NCBI RefSeq assembly: GCF_004001045.1
Contig: NZ_BIMK01000019.1
Location: forward strand, 1-64,000
Reading direction: 5' to 3'
DNA length: 64,000 bases
Origin: Paenibacillus chibensis
GTDB lineage: Bacteria; Bacillota; Bacilli; Paenibacillales; Paenibacillaceae
Shown: positions 36,077 to 44,746 of the stretch, piece by piece
Layout: each line of letters begins with the position of its first letter
How positions within the stretch are numbered: the first letter of the stretch is position 1
The notes under the pieces: generated by a model
What the model saw: only the letters and a program-made list of their open reading frames with translations
Database searches by the model: none
Told to the model about the DNA's origin: nothing
Made by a program: the position numbers and the translations under genes

Positions 36077-37273
36077 TTACATTCCCTCCCGCCGGTTTAA
36101 GCCATACCTTTGTGCCGCACTGCCATACAGCCATTCCGAAGCGCAGTAGAGCGCCCCTTCCCGGTCGATCCAGCCTTTGGCTGTCTGATCATCCAGAAAT
36201 CCGGCCAACAGCCGCTTCACGACATGAATCTTGCCGTACGTCCACTCGATGCAGCGGGCATCGGACACAATTAGCGAGCTCTTGATCGGCGCCAATGCCT
36301 CAAGCCTATGCTGCATGCTTTGGGTATACGTGCTTGCCCGGAAGTTATACCACCACATGCCGCCGACATGCACGTTCGGAAAATTCCAAGCCGCCTGCAC
36401 GACATCCAGATTGCTGAGCTCCGCTGCGGTCACAAGCTCAAACGGAATGCTGTAGCGCTCGAACAGTCCGTATAACCGGACCACCCGCAGCGAATCGTTC
36501 ACCGGGGCTGCAGCCGTGCTGCCCCATCTGCGTTCCACGCCCAAAAACAGCTGCAGGAACATGCCCAGGCTTTCAAGCTCGGCGCATATGTCATGCAGAA
36601 GCATGAACAGGATTTCATCGGAAGCCGTATCGCCGCTGATGGCATACGCCTCATTCGCAGCGGCTTCATAATTGGAAAGCGTCGTCATGATGCCCGGGCA
36701 GCCCGCCTCATGGTAGCCGCGGAGCTGCTCCCGGATATGCGCCTTGGCCTGCTCCAAAGCCTCCTCCCGGCTCTCCGCCCGGAACACTTCCTGCACCAGC
36801 TTCGGCAGCCAACCGTCAATCCGCGGGAACAACAGCGCTTGATCCTTCATGCCCACAAATGCGGCGTGATCGGGATGATTGACCGCGAAGCGGCGTACAT
36901 GCAGCCGGTCCGCAACGCTTTGCGCCCAGCCCGCCTCTTGTCTCCGGGCTTGAATCCGCTCATCCGCTTTCCGGATCGAGGCAAGGTCCGTAAGCTCTAT
37001 TCCGTATAAATCGTTAAGGATGGTTGTAAAAGCGATATTCATCAGCGTGTTGCGCGAGCCCTGATAGGCCTTCAGAAATGTCTCCATTCGATCTAGCTCC
37101 GGCAGCTTCTCCGCGTCAGCCGGATAGCCTGCGGTCTGCAGCTCGCGGTTTAACCAGAAATAATCCGCAATCTTCCAGAAATCCTCCGCGCACAAATGGT
37201 CTCCCACCAGATGGGTGTGCGTATCGATAACGTCCATGGCCATGATGTCATCCAGCAAGGATGCTTGCTTCAT
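36077..37273 (-). CDS. UxaC-like uronate isomerase / amidohydrolase-fold protein
   Basis: The 398-residue protein begins with VIDTHTHLVGDHLCAEDFW, the metal-binding HxH of the amidohydrolase superfamily in a uronate-isomerase-like context. FGKIHVVKRLLAGFLDDQTAKGW-type sequence near the end also fits. UxaC converts D-glucuronate to D-fructuronate, or D-galacturonate to D-tagaturonate. This protein is shorter than typical UxaC (about 470), so a related activity is possible. Paired with GH88, it suggests processing of a uronic acid from the glycan. The start at 37273 has GGAGAGG upstream. Confidence 0.6.
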   Translation of the reverse strand: MKQASLLDDIMAMDVIDTHTHLVGDHLCAEDFWKIADYFWLNRELQTAGYPADAEKLPELDRMETFLKAYQGSRNTLMNIAFTTILNDLYGIELTDLASIRKADERIQARRQEAGWAQSVADRLHVRRFAVNHPDHAAFVGMKDQALLFPRIDGWLPKLVQEVFRAESREEALEQAKAHIREQLRGYHEAGCPGIMTTLSNYEAAANEAYAISGDTASDEILFMLLHDICAELESLGMFLQLFLGVERRWGSTAAAPVNDSLRVVRLYGLFERYSIPFELVTAAELSNLDVVQAAWNFPNVHVGGMWWYNFRASTYTQSMQHRLEALAPIKSSLIVSDARCIEWTYGKIHVVKRLLAGFLDDQTAKGWIDREGALYCASEWLYGSAAQRYGLNRREGM

Positions 37274-37333
37274 CCGGAATCCTCTCCTTCGTTGCCTGCT
37301 CATTATTTGTCGATATGATCTGAATGCTCCTAT

Positions 37334-39757
37334 TCAGAATGACGGCTGCTGAAATTTCAGCTTCATGATTAACGGTCTTCCTGCCTGCAGATCCGCCTGG
37401 AGGCAGACGGGGCCTTCTCCGGTCAATTGAACAAGGCTTTCCGCCATGCTTTCCCGGCACGCGGAATCGCGATCCGAAAACGCGGCGCCTCGTGGCAGCT
37501 TCAAGGTTACACGCTGCGACGAGACTGTCTTCAGCATCACCGTCAGCGCCTCCTTTTCCCGGTTCCAGTCCACATCTACCTCGATATTGCCGCAGGCCAG
37601 CAGGCCATGCGCCCGTCCCCGTCTCCACCGGTCCGGCAGAGCCGGGAGAATGCGGATCAGCCCGGGCTCGGAGTACAGCAGCATTTCCTGCACAGCCGCC
37701 GTAAAGCCCATATTCGCATCGATTTGGAACGGGGCCCAGTCCATTGAGAGACCGATGCCCATGTTTCGCCAGTCGTTATGAAGCGTAAAAAAATTGTTCA
37801 TGACCGCCGATCGGCTCAGCAGATCCAGACATTCCAGCGCCAGATTGCCTTCGCCAAGGCGTGCGTACAGGTTGGACATATGGGCTAGCGACCAGCCGGT
37901 CTGCTCTTTGAGACCGACGACCAGCCTTTTTTTCACGGCCGTCAAGAAAGCCTGGAACAATTCAGGATCCTTATCCCGGGTGATTTCCTTGCCCGGAAAC
38001 ATCGGGTACAGATGCGATTGGTGCCGGTGATGGTACTCATCCCCGTACGGGGAATGCATCCATTCCCGGACGGCTCCGTCTTCATTAAGCTGATAGCCGG
38101 GAATCCGGCTAAGCAGTTCCTTCCAAACAGGAACTTCCTCAGGGTACAAGCCCTCTTCACCGGCTCCGGCCACCAAACGGCTCAGCACCTCTTTGGCAAT
38201 GGCGAAATCCATCGTCGCGTTGACCGTCGTTCCTTTCGGTCCGCCCGTGCCGTTGCCCAGCTTATTCTCGGGCGAGTTGGACGGGCAGCTGATCAGCTGC
38301 CCATCCTCCCCGGTGATGAAGAAGTCCTCATAGAACAAGGCGACCTCCCTTAAAAACGGCAGCGCCCGGTTGCGGAGAAATTCCCGGTCCCTCGTATACA
38401 GGTAGTAGTCGTAATAATGCTGCGCAATCCAGCCTGCCGCTCCGGTCCAGTGGACGATATGCGGGGCGAGGGTCTTCAGCAGGCCGGAATCCGGCGCTGT
38501 CGGTGCCGGAATGAAAATCCCCCGGCATCCATATATATGCCGGGCATTCAGCCGGAAATCGTCCAGAAGCCGCTCGACGTAATCGAACACCGGCAGCAGC
38601 AGCTCCGGCATCCGGCCGCTCAGCGCCTGCCAGTAGATCATCTGCAGGTTTTCGTTCGCCATGTTAAACGCCCAGAAGCCCCGGTATTCCCCGCACCATA
38701 AACCGTACAGATGGCAGGGGCTGCCGCCTTCGCGGGAACTGGAAATCAGCAGGTATCTGCCGTAAGCCCACATCTTTTCCAGCATGGCCAGGGGGGCTTC
38801 ACCTTGGTAGGCTTCCAGCAGGAGCTCCTCGTTGGAACGTCCGCGCCCCTCTGCGCCCAAATCCAGCAACGTCCGTTCAAACAGCTGTCCATGTGCAAGA
38901 ACATGGGAGGCCAGGAGCTCCTTGTAGCTCCTCTCTTCTGCTGCCAGTTCAGCCGTAAGCCGCTGCCACTCCTTCTCCCGGCTCCCGTGAACGAACATGC
39001 GCAGCAGTACCAACGCCTCATCCGCACCGCTAATCACCGTTTCGTTGCCTTCGGCTGTCAAACGGCCTCCTGCCGGTATAACCCGGGCCACCGCGCCGAA
39101 GTCGCTGCCGTCATCGCTGCGCGCGGCATACCACAGATAGACGCCATCCGACCCCGATTCCGCCTCGGCAGGAAGCGGTGCTTCCGGCCGTCCGGGCGGC
39201 CGTTTTACGTCCGCGGGGTCATGAAGACCAAGCGACAGCCGGGCCTGCAGCATGCCGCGTTTCTCGCCGCGAAGGGCCATCACGATCATGTCTTCGGGGC
39301 GGGATGCGAACAGGGCCCGCTCGAAAGCGGCCCCCCTGTCCTTCCAGCGAACGGTTACTTCGCCAGTCTGCATATCCAGCTCACGGGAATAGTGCTTGAA
39401 CCCTTCATTCACTGCCGACACGATCGTGAGATCGCAAAGCGGCAGCGGAACAGCCATAGCCGGTTCATAACCTTGCCGGCGAAGCTCATCCACCAGGATC
39501 GGTTCGGCCTCCGCCTCCCGGCCTTCCAGCATCAGCCGGCGCATTTCCGGCAGCCGGCCGCTGACGTCAGGCAGATCCGGCGTGGCGCTCTGCCACCACA
39601 AGTCGCCATGCGTCAGCATTACCGTTTCCCTGTGCACCGCCCCATACACGGCCGCGCCGACAGTTCCGCTGCCAGTGGGCAGGGCTTCCCGCCACCCTGC
39701 TCCCCACCAGGAGGAGGGGGTCCGCAGCTTCAGCTTCCAGGGATGCTCTGTATTCAT
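37334..39757 (-). CDS. GH95 alpha-L-fucosidase/alpha-L-galactosidase, first copy
   Basis: This 807-residue GH95 enzyme has the usual N-terminal beta-domain (WREALPTGSGTVGAAVYG, HGDLWWQSA). An (alpha/alpha)6 barrel follows, with NMANENLQMIYWQALS, SPSNSPENKLG, RHQSHLYPMFPG and DANMGFTAAVQEML, and then a C-terminal beta-domain. Family enzymes invert configuration and act on alpha-1,2-linked L-fucose or L-galactose. No signal peptide. The start MNTEHPW follows AAAGAGGTG. It comes directly after the second binding lipoprotein and heads the enzyme block. Confidence 0.88.
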   Translation of the reverse strand: MNTEHPWKLKLRTPSSWWGAGWREALPTGSGTVGAAVYGAVHRETVMLTHGDLWWQSATPDLPDVSGRLPEMRRLMLEGREAEAEPILVDELRRQGYEPAMAVPLPLCDLTIVSAVNEGFKHYSRELDMQTGEVTVRWKDRGAAFERALFASRPEDMIVMALRGEKRGMLQARLSLGLHDPADVKRPPGRPEAPLPAEAESGSDGVYLWYAARSDDGSDFGAVARVIPAGGRLTAEGNETVISGADEALVLLRMFVHGSREKEWQRLTAELAAEERSYKELLASHVLAHGQLFERTLLDLGAEGRGRSNEELLLEAYQGEAPLAMLEKMWAYGRYLLISSSREGGSPCHLYGLWCGEYRGFWAFNMANENLQMIYWQALSGRMPELLLPVFDYVERLLDDFRLNARHIYGCRGIFIPAPTAPDSGLLKTLAPHIVHWTGAAGWIAQHYYDYYLYTRDREFLRNRALPFLREVALFYEDFFITGEDGQLISCPSNSPENKLGNGTGGPKGTTVNATMDFAIAKEVLSRLVAGAGEEGLYPEEVPVWKELLSRIPGYQLNEDGAVREWMHSPYGDEYHHRHQSHLYPMFPGKEITRDKDPELFQAFLTAVKKRLVVGLKEQTGWSLAHMSNLYARLGEGNLALECLDLLSRSAVMNNFFTLHNDWRNMGIGLSMDWAPFQIDANMGFTAAVQEMLLYSEPGLIRILPALPDRWRRGRAHGLLACGNIEVDVDWNREKEALTVMLKTVSSQRVTLKLPRGAAFSDRDSACRESMAESLVQLTGEGPVCLQADLQAGRPLIMKLKFQQPSF

Positions 39758-39803
39758 GCTGCACACCTCTTTCTTCCCGTCTTTAGGGCTCATATCTCGA
39801 AAG

Positions 39804-41366
39804 TTATTGATTTCGGCTCGATTGGTTCAAGATGCCGTCGTTGTTTTTGAAGCGTTCAGTCGCTTCCTTAACGATATTGTTACCGCCTTTTTGCTTGTAT
39901 TCCTCAATGACCTTCGGCCAATCCGAGATCGGTTCTTTGCCATAAATCATTTTCACCATATGGTCGATGATCATCTTCGGGGCTTGATCGGGACGCTTGG
40001 ATGCAAGGTCCGGATTCTGACCGAACGTTTCCAGCTCAGGCACGAACCCGATCCCGCCGATGCCTTCGTGAGCGAGTGTCTCATCCAGTGCCTTTAGCAC
40101 GTCCATTCCGCCCGGAAGCAGCTCGGTGCGCTCGCGGTTAATGGTGCCGTCGCCGACCCATCTCAGCATGGAGCGGAAGTTCTGCTCGTCGTTGCCTGCT
40201 TTGTCCGTAGGGAATTTGTAGTCGATTTTGCCGTCTTTCTCGGTGTAGTTCTCGCCTTCGATACCGAAGCTGAAGAATTTCGCCGCTTCAGGCGTCTGCA
40301 TCCAATCAAACAGCTTGATGATGCGGATCGCTTTTTCCTTGCTAACCTTGCTGTTGATATACAGGGAGGTATTCACCGAGCTGTACAGACCGTATCCCTT
40401 CAAGCCGTTGTCGCCTTCCGGAGACGGGATGCTGTCCACCTTGGCATCCGGTACGACGGCCGAGATTTTCGTGCGGAAGTCCAGCAAGCTGGCGGCATTC
40501 GCCGTCCAGATCCCTGCATTGCCCGCCTCAATGTTCTCGGAATACTGCGGCGCCTGGATCGTTGCAAAATCCTTCTGAATCAGGCCTTCGTCATACATCG
40601 TCTTATACACGTTAAGCGCCTTTTCCATGTGATCCGCGTTGTAGAACTTCGGTACGACCTCGCCGTCCTTTTCCATGAACTGATAACCCAGCGCATCGTA
40701 GGCCCCGAAGCCGATATCGGCATACTTGAAGTTTTCGCGCGCTTGGTAGGGTGCCGGCACGCCCAGTTTCTTGAAGGCACGCATCACGTTCAGGTAATCA
40801 TCCATCGTTTTCGGTACCGGAAGCCCCGTTTTCTCGAGCAGATCGGTGCGGATAAACGTCGCGCGGCGGGAAGGATTGCTCAGCCACGTCGGTACGCCGT
40901 ATATTTTCCCTTTATAGCTGACCTCGGCCCAAGCTTCCTTCGGAACCGCTTTCATAATGTTCGGCGCGTATTCCTTCAGCAGGTCATCGAGCGGCATGAA
41001 CACGCCGGCTTCAATGGAACCCGACATCGATTTATCGGTTGCGCCGCCGACGTTTTGCACCACGTCAGGAATGTCTCCGCCCGCGAACATGACGGCCATT
41101 TTGGAGTCAAAATCCTTCAGCGGAATCATGCTCATGTCTACGTCCACATTGGCGCGCTTTTCGAATTCCTTCACCCATTTATCGTTGTTAATATCTTTGG
41201 AGCTCTCCGCGTAAGCGTTTCCACTTGTTGTCAGGGAGATGGAGAATTTAAGCGGTTTTGATTCGTCCGAGGCGTCGGCCGTTTCCTGCTTGCTGCCGCC
41301 TCCGCATCCTGCAAGTCCTGCTGTAAGAAGCGTTGATGCCAACATCAGGCTGATCCATTTCTTCAT
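39804..41366 (-). CDS. Sugar ABC transporter substrate-binding lipoprotein (second paralogue)
   Basis: The 520-residue protein has a lipoprotein signal (LLTAGLAGCGG, Cys about 21) and the fold of large LplA-type oligosaccharide-binding proteins. It is clearly paralogous to the lipoprotein at 44.7-46.3 kb: both share AFKKLGV, RENFKYAD and NPSRR-TxIRTDLL and end in very similar KEPISDWPKV stretches. It lies downstream of the YesN-YesM genes without permeases of its own, so it probably docks to the LplB/YtcP pair at 46.5-48.3 kb. Confidence 0.92.
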   Translation of the reverse strand: MKKWISLMLASTLLTAGLAGCGGGSKQETADASDESKPLKFSISLTTSGNAYAESSKDINNDKWVKEFEKRANVDVDMSMIPLKDFDSKMAVMFAGGDIPDVVQNVGGATDKSMSGSIEAGVFMPLDDLLKEYAPNIMKAVPKEAWAEVSYKGKIYGVPTWLSNPSRRATFIRTDLLEKTGLPVPKTMDDYLNVMRAFKKLGVPAPYQARENFKYADIGFGAYDALGYQFMEKDGEVVPKFYNADHMEKALNVYKTMYDEGLIQKDFATIQAPQYSENIEAGNAGIWTANAASLLDFRTKISAVVPDAKVDSIPSPEGDNGLKGYGLYSSVNTSLYINSKVSKEKAIRIIKLFDWMQTPEAAKFFSFGIEGENYTEKDGKIDYKFPTDKAGNDEQNFRSMLRWVGDGTINRERTELLPGGMDVLKALDETLAHEGIGGIGFVPELETFGQNPDLASKRPDQAPKMIIDHMVKMIYGKEPISDWPKVIEEYKQKGGNNIVKEATERFKNNDGILNQSSRNQ

Positions 41367-41739
41367 TAGACTTTTTCCCCTTTCCGTTTATCGATCGTGC
41401 ATACCTCATGATAGAACGAAAGGCCGGGAAGCACCCATGGGGCGGATTATGCTGGTGATGTGTTTTTTTAGGATAAAAGCATATAGCGCCCTTGAACGCC
41501 GTGATTTTCGGAAAAATCCAAACCCATGCTCCTTTCCGCTCGTTGTAGCCCGCCCGGATTGAGGAATATCAGTTTTGGGACAAAATCCCTCCGGAGCTGC
41601 TTCATGACAAAGAAGCCGTCGATCTGCATGAGATCCCGGCCCCGATCATCGAGGATAAACTGTTTAACGGATAAGGCCACCTGCGGATAAGGAGGCAGGT
41701 CATCCTGCCCCCTTCATCCGTTATGTCTGCATGGAGATG
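41367..41739. other. Gap between YesM and second lipoprotein, possible gene remnant
   Basis: No intact gene. A plus-strand stretch at about 41558-41683 reads RIEEYQFWDKIPPELLHD..., then AVDLHEIPAPIIEDKLFNG and a stop. The composition is protein-like, but there is no start or RBS, so it may be the tail of a decayed gene; the family was not recognised. An 11-bp hairpin with one mismatch (41689-41714) lies just after the YesM stop and may slow minus-strand transcription, though it lacks a T-run. Confidence 0.35.
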
Positions 41740-43653
41740 TTATCCCACCTGCCAAGAATCGTTTTTTCCAGAAAAGCCCGGTGGCAGAAGCTCCGGTTGG
41801 GGCGAGGCCTCCGCCCCGTTCCCGGCAAGCTGCTTCGCCGCGGAACGGGGCATTCGCATGATCATCCGCGTCCCCTGCTCCAGGCCGCTTTCAACCGTGA
41901 GTCCGTAATCCTCGCCGAATACAAGCTGTATGCGGCGATGCACGTTCGCCACGCCGATGCCGCCTTTCAGCTGGCCCGCTTCACCGTCATCATCGGCAAG
42001 ACGGTTCTCGCGGAGCTTGGCACGCAGCTCCGCGAGCCGCTCCGGCGTCATGCCGCAGCCGTTATCCTCCACGCTGACCCAGAAGCCGTCCCCTTCCTCG
42101 CCCGCATCAATGATAATCGCATGATGATCTTCAACCCCGTAACGGAAGGCGTGCTGAAACACGTTCTCCACCAGCGGCTGGAGGGTAAGGCGCACCATTT
42201 TCCGCAGTAAAAGATCCGGACTGACGCGCATATCGATCTCAAAATTCCGGCCGATCCGGTGATTGATGATGACCATGAAATACATGACATGCTTCAGCTC
42301 ATTGGCTACCGTGATTTCTTCAAGATTGGTCCGCACCGAGTAATGGAGCATGTAGGAAAGCGCCCCGACAATCTCGGAAATCTCGTCCGAGTCTTGAATG
42401 ACGGCATAGCAGACGACCGTTTCGAGCGTGTTATACAGAAAATGCGGATTGATCTGCAGCTGCAGAGACTGGAATTCAGCCTTCTGCCGTTCGGCTTGCA
42501 TCTCCTTGTTTTTCAGCTCGGACTGGTAGACGATATCCACCAGCTCCGACAAACGGTTTACCATCGTGTTGTACCTGACGATCAGCTCCGTAATTTCGTC
42601 GTGCCGCTTCGGCAGGGGAATGAACTCCCAGTTTCCTTTTTCCGTCTGGCTCATTCCCTTCATCAAGGACCGAATCGGGTTCGTGATCGATGCGCCGAAA
42701 TGGTTGGCCAGGTACAGCGCACAAAGAAAGGTTAGGGCTGCCACGATGAAAATAAGCATCCGCGTCGTTTCCAGCGGCTTCACCAGCTGGCTGTTCGGGA
42801 TGGAAACCACCAGGTTCCAGCCGGAGTAATCGGCCTTGCGGCTGATATACGCCCGTTTCGAGCCTTCCGCGGAGCTGCGGAACATGGACGTGCCCGCGTC
42901 GGCCATTTCGTTCGCGAGCTTATGGGAGATCTGCTTGCCCACCTTGGAAGGGTCGGTATGATACTGGATCTGGCCTTGATCATCCACGATGAAAAAATAG
43001 CTGTCTTCGCCTAAATCGATGCCCTTCCAGAGCGTGGAGAGCTCCTCCGACTTGACCTCAATGCCGACGAACCCCTTCATGTCCGGCGAGCTCAGGCCGC
43101 GTATGCGGCGGATCAGGGTCAGCATCGGCGCCGCATTTTTCCCCTGGATCGTATGGTTGATAATCGTCAGGCGTCCGGATCCATCCGTATGCGACTTGAA
43201 ATATTCAATCTGTTCGGCCGTATCCTTGGGCGAGAAGGACGGCTCGGTCCCGCTGTTAAAATAGTACAGCGCGTTGCCGTTGTATCCGATAATGTAGAGC
43301 GCGCTGATCTCCGGATTGCGGATCCAGACCGGCTCGACGATGGAGTCGCGGATATCGGTCATATAACGGTAGTTTTCGTATTCTTCACGGTCCGACGGCA
43401 AATCAATGTATTTTTTGACGCTCAGATTGGAGAGCAGGGCCACCATCGAGCGCTGATAGGAAGACAGATACAGATTGGTATGATGGACGGCATTGTTGAT
43501 GATCTGGGTCATCTGATTCTCCGTGCTTCTCTCCAGCTGCCTGGCCGATATCGTGTAAAAAGCAACGCCCAACGCGGAGAGCGAGAGCAGAATGACGACC
43601 AAAAAGCTGGCCAGCAGCTTGACCCGCAGACGGATCTTCATCCTCTTCATCAT
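41740..43653 (-). CDS. YesM-family sensor histidine kinase of the lplBC-like locus
   Basis: The 637-residue kinase has an N-terminal membrane helix (about 12-32), an extracellular sensor of about 260 residues, a second helix (about 298-318), HAMP, and then a His_kinase domain. The phospho-acceptor is in LQINPHFLYNTLE (near 404) and the ATPase motifs are DNGCGM and GGIGVANVHRR. YesM-type kinases control transport and breakdown of plant or microbial glycans. The start overlaps the yesN-like stop by 4 bp, giving the order regulator-then-kinase, the reverse of the pair at 55.8-59.1 kb. Confidence 0.93.
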   Translation of the reverse strand: MMKRMKIRLRVKLLASFLVVILLSLSALGVAFYTISARQLERSTENQMTQIINNAVHHTNLYLSSYQRSMVALLSNLSVKKYIDLPSDREEYENYRYMTDIRDSIVEPVWIRNPEISALYIIGYNGNALYYFNSGTEPSFSPKDTAEQIEYFKSHTDGSGRLTIINHTIQGKNAAPMLTLIRRIRGLSSPDMKGFVGIEVKSEELSTLWKGIDLGEDSYFFIVDDQGQIQYHTDPSKVGKQISHKLANEMADAGTSMFRSSAEGSKRAYISRKADYSGWNLVVSIPNSQLVKPLETTRMLIFIVAALTFLCALYLANHFGASITNPIRSLMKGMSQTEKGNWEFIPLPKRHDEITELIVRYNTMVNRLSELVDIVYQSELKNKEMQAERQKAEFQSLQLQINPHFLYNTLETVVCYAVIQDSDEISEIVGALSYMLHYSVRTNLEEITVANELKHVMYFMVIINHRIGRNFEIDMRVSPDLLLRKMVRLTLQPLVENVFQHAFRYGVEDHHAIIIDAGEEGDGFWVSVEDNGCGMTPERLAELRAKLRENRLADDDGEAGQLKGGIGVANVHRRIQLVFGEDYGLTVESGLEQGTRMIMRMPRSAAKQLAGNGAEASPQPELLPPGFSGKNDSWQVG

Positions 43654-44672
43654 TCAATGCCGAAAGACGAGCGGTATTCGGAAGGCGACATGCCCACGAA
43701 ATTTTTGAACGTCTTCGTAAAATGGGGATAATCCTCATACCCGACCTGCACCGCGATATCCGTAATCGTGAGGGCGGGAACCGCGAGCAGCTTGCGCGCC
43801 TCCTCGATCCGCTTCTTGATGCGGTAATGCACGAACGTTTCGCCCGTCATCTTTTTGAACAAAGCGCTGAAATACGTACGCGTAAGCCCCACCCTTTTCG
43901 CGACCTCCTCCAGCGTCACCTCTTCGGACAGATGCATATCGATAAAAGCCTTCGCCTCCTCGATCGGATCCTTGAATTTGCCTTTTCTCGTCAGCTGCAG
44001 CTGGGTAAAAATATCGTCCAGCACCGCGCCGAAGGCATCCATCGCTTCCTTCTTACCGATATCGCTGCTGCTTAAGCCGCTGCTGATCTGCGGCTGCCAG
44101 CCGCGCTGGGCAAGCTTGCCCACGATCATGTTCAGGCAGTCCTTCAGCACCGATGTCATCCCGAGCACATGCAGGCCGCTGAACAGGCAGCTCCGCTCGC
44201 TCTCTTCGAGCAGCCGGTCCATATCGCCCTTTTGCAGCATCCAGATGCTTTCTTCCAGCTTTTCCGCCCATCCCACGTATTTTTGCAAGGAGACGATATT
44301 TTCGTTCATCCCGGCGATAATCTCGCGCAGCGCGTTATGGATATCCTGCTGGGTCACCGGCTTCAGCAAATAACGCTTCACGCCGTAGGCGATGGCCCGC
44401 TGGGCATACTGAAAATCGTTATAGCCTGAAATGACCGCCACCTGAACATGGCTGAACTCGTGGTGGATCCGTTCGCACAGCTCGAGGCCGTCCATCCGCT
44501 TCATCCGCAAATCGGTCAATACCAGATGCGGCTCCTCGCGTCGGATCATTTCCAAGGCGGATTCCCCGTCATCAGCCGTATAGATGGCCGAGAACGACGC
44601 GGGATACCTCTGGACCATTTTCACCAATCCCTTTTGAATGACAGGTTCGTCTTCCACAATCAGCACTCGCAT
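43650..44672 (-). CDS. YesN-family response regulator (AraC-type output)
   Basis: The 340-residue protein has a receiver (IVEDEP, phospho-acceptor Asp54 in VLTDLRMKRMDG, Lys in LLKPVT), a helical linker, and two helix-turn-helix motifs of the AraC type near the C-terminus (VTLEEVAKRVGLTRTYFSAL and ITDIAVQVGYEDYPHFTKTF). RBS is AAAAGGGG. It sits between the two paralogous lipoprotein genes together with its kinase, and is the likely activator of the surrounding glycan genes. Confidence 0.93.
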   Translation of the reverse strand: MRVLIVEDEPVIQKGLVKMVQRYPASFSAIYTADDGESALEMIRREEPHLVLTDLRMKRMDGLELCERIHHEFSHVQVAVISGYNDFQYAQRAIAYGVKRYLLKPVTQQDIHNALREIIAGMNENIVSLQKYVGWAEKLEESIWMLQKGDMDRLLEESERSCLFSGLHVLGMTSVLKDCLNMIVGKLAQRGWQPQISSGLSSSDIGKKEAMDAFGAVLDDIFTQLQLTRKGKFKDPIEEAKAFIDMHLSEEVTLEEVAKRVGLTRTYFSALFKKMTGETFVHYRIKKRIEEARKLLAVPALTITDIAVQVGYEDYPHFTKTFKNFVGMSPSEYRSSFGIE

Positions 44673-44746
44673 GGACCATAACCCCTTTTCTCATCGGATT
44701 TGAGAAGTAAACGGCAGCTTGCCGCGTTTTGTCTGAACAGATCCTT

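Noticed and set aside
38711..39850. A 379-codon open frame opposite GH95
   Set aside because: Antisense shadow of a conserved enzyme in high-GC DNA; no RBS or domain.
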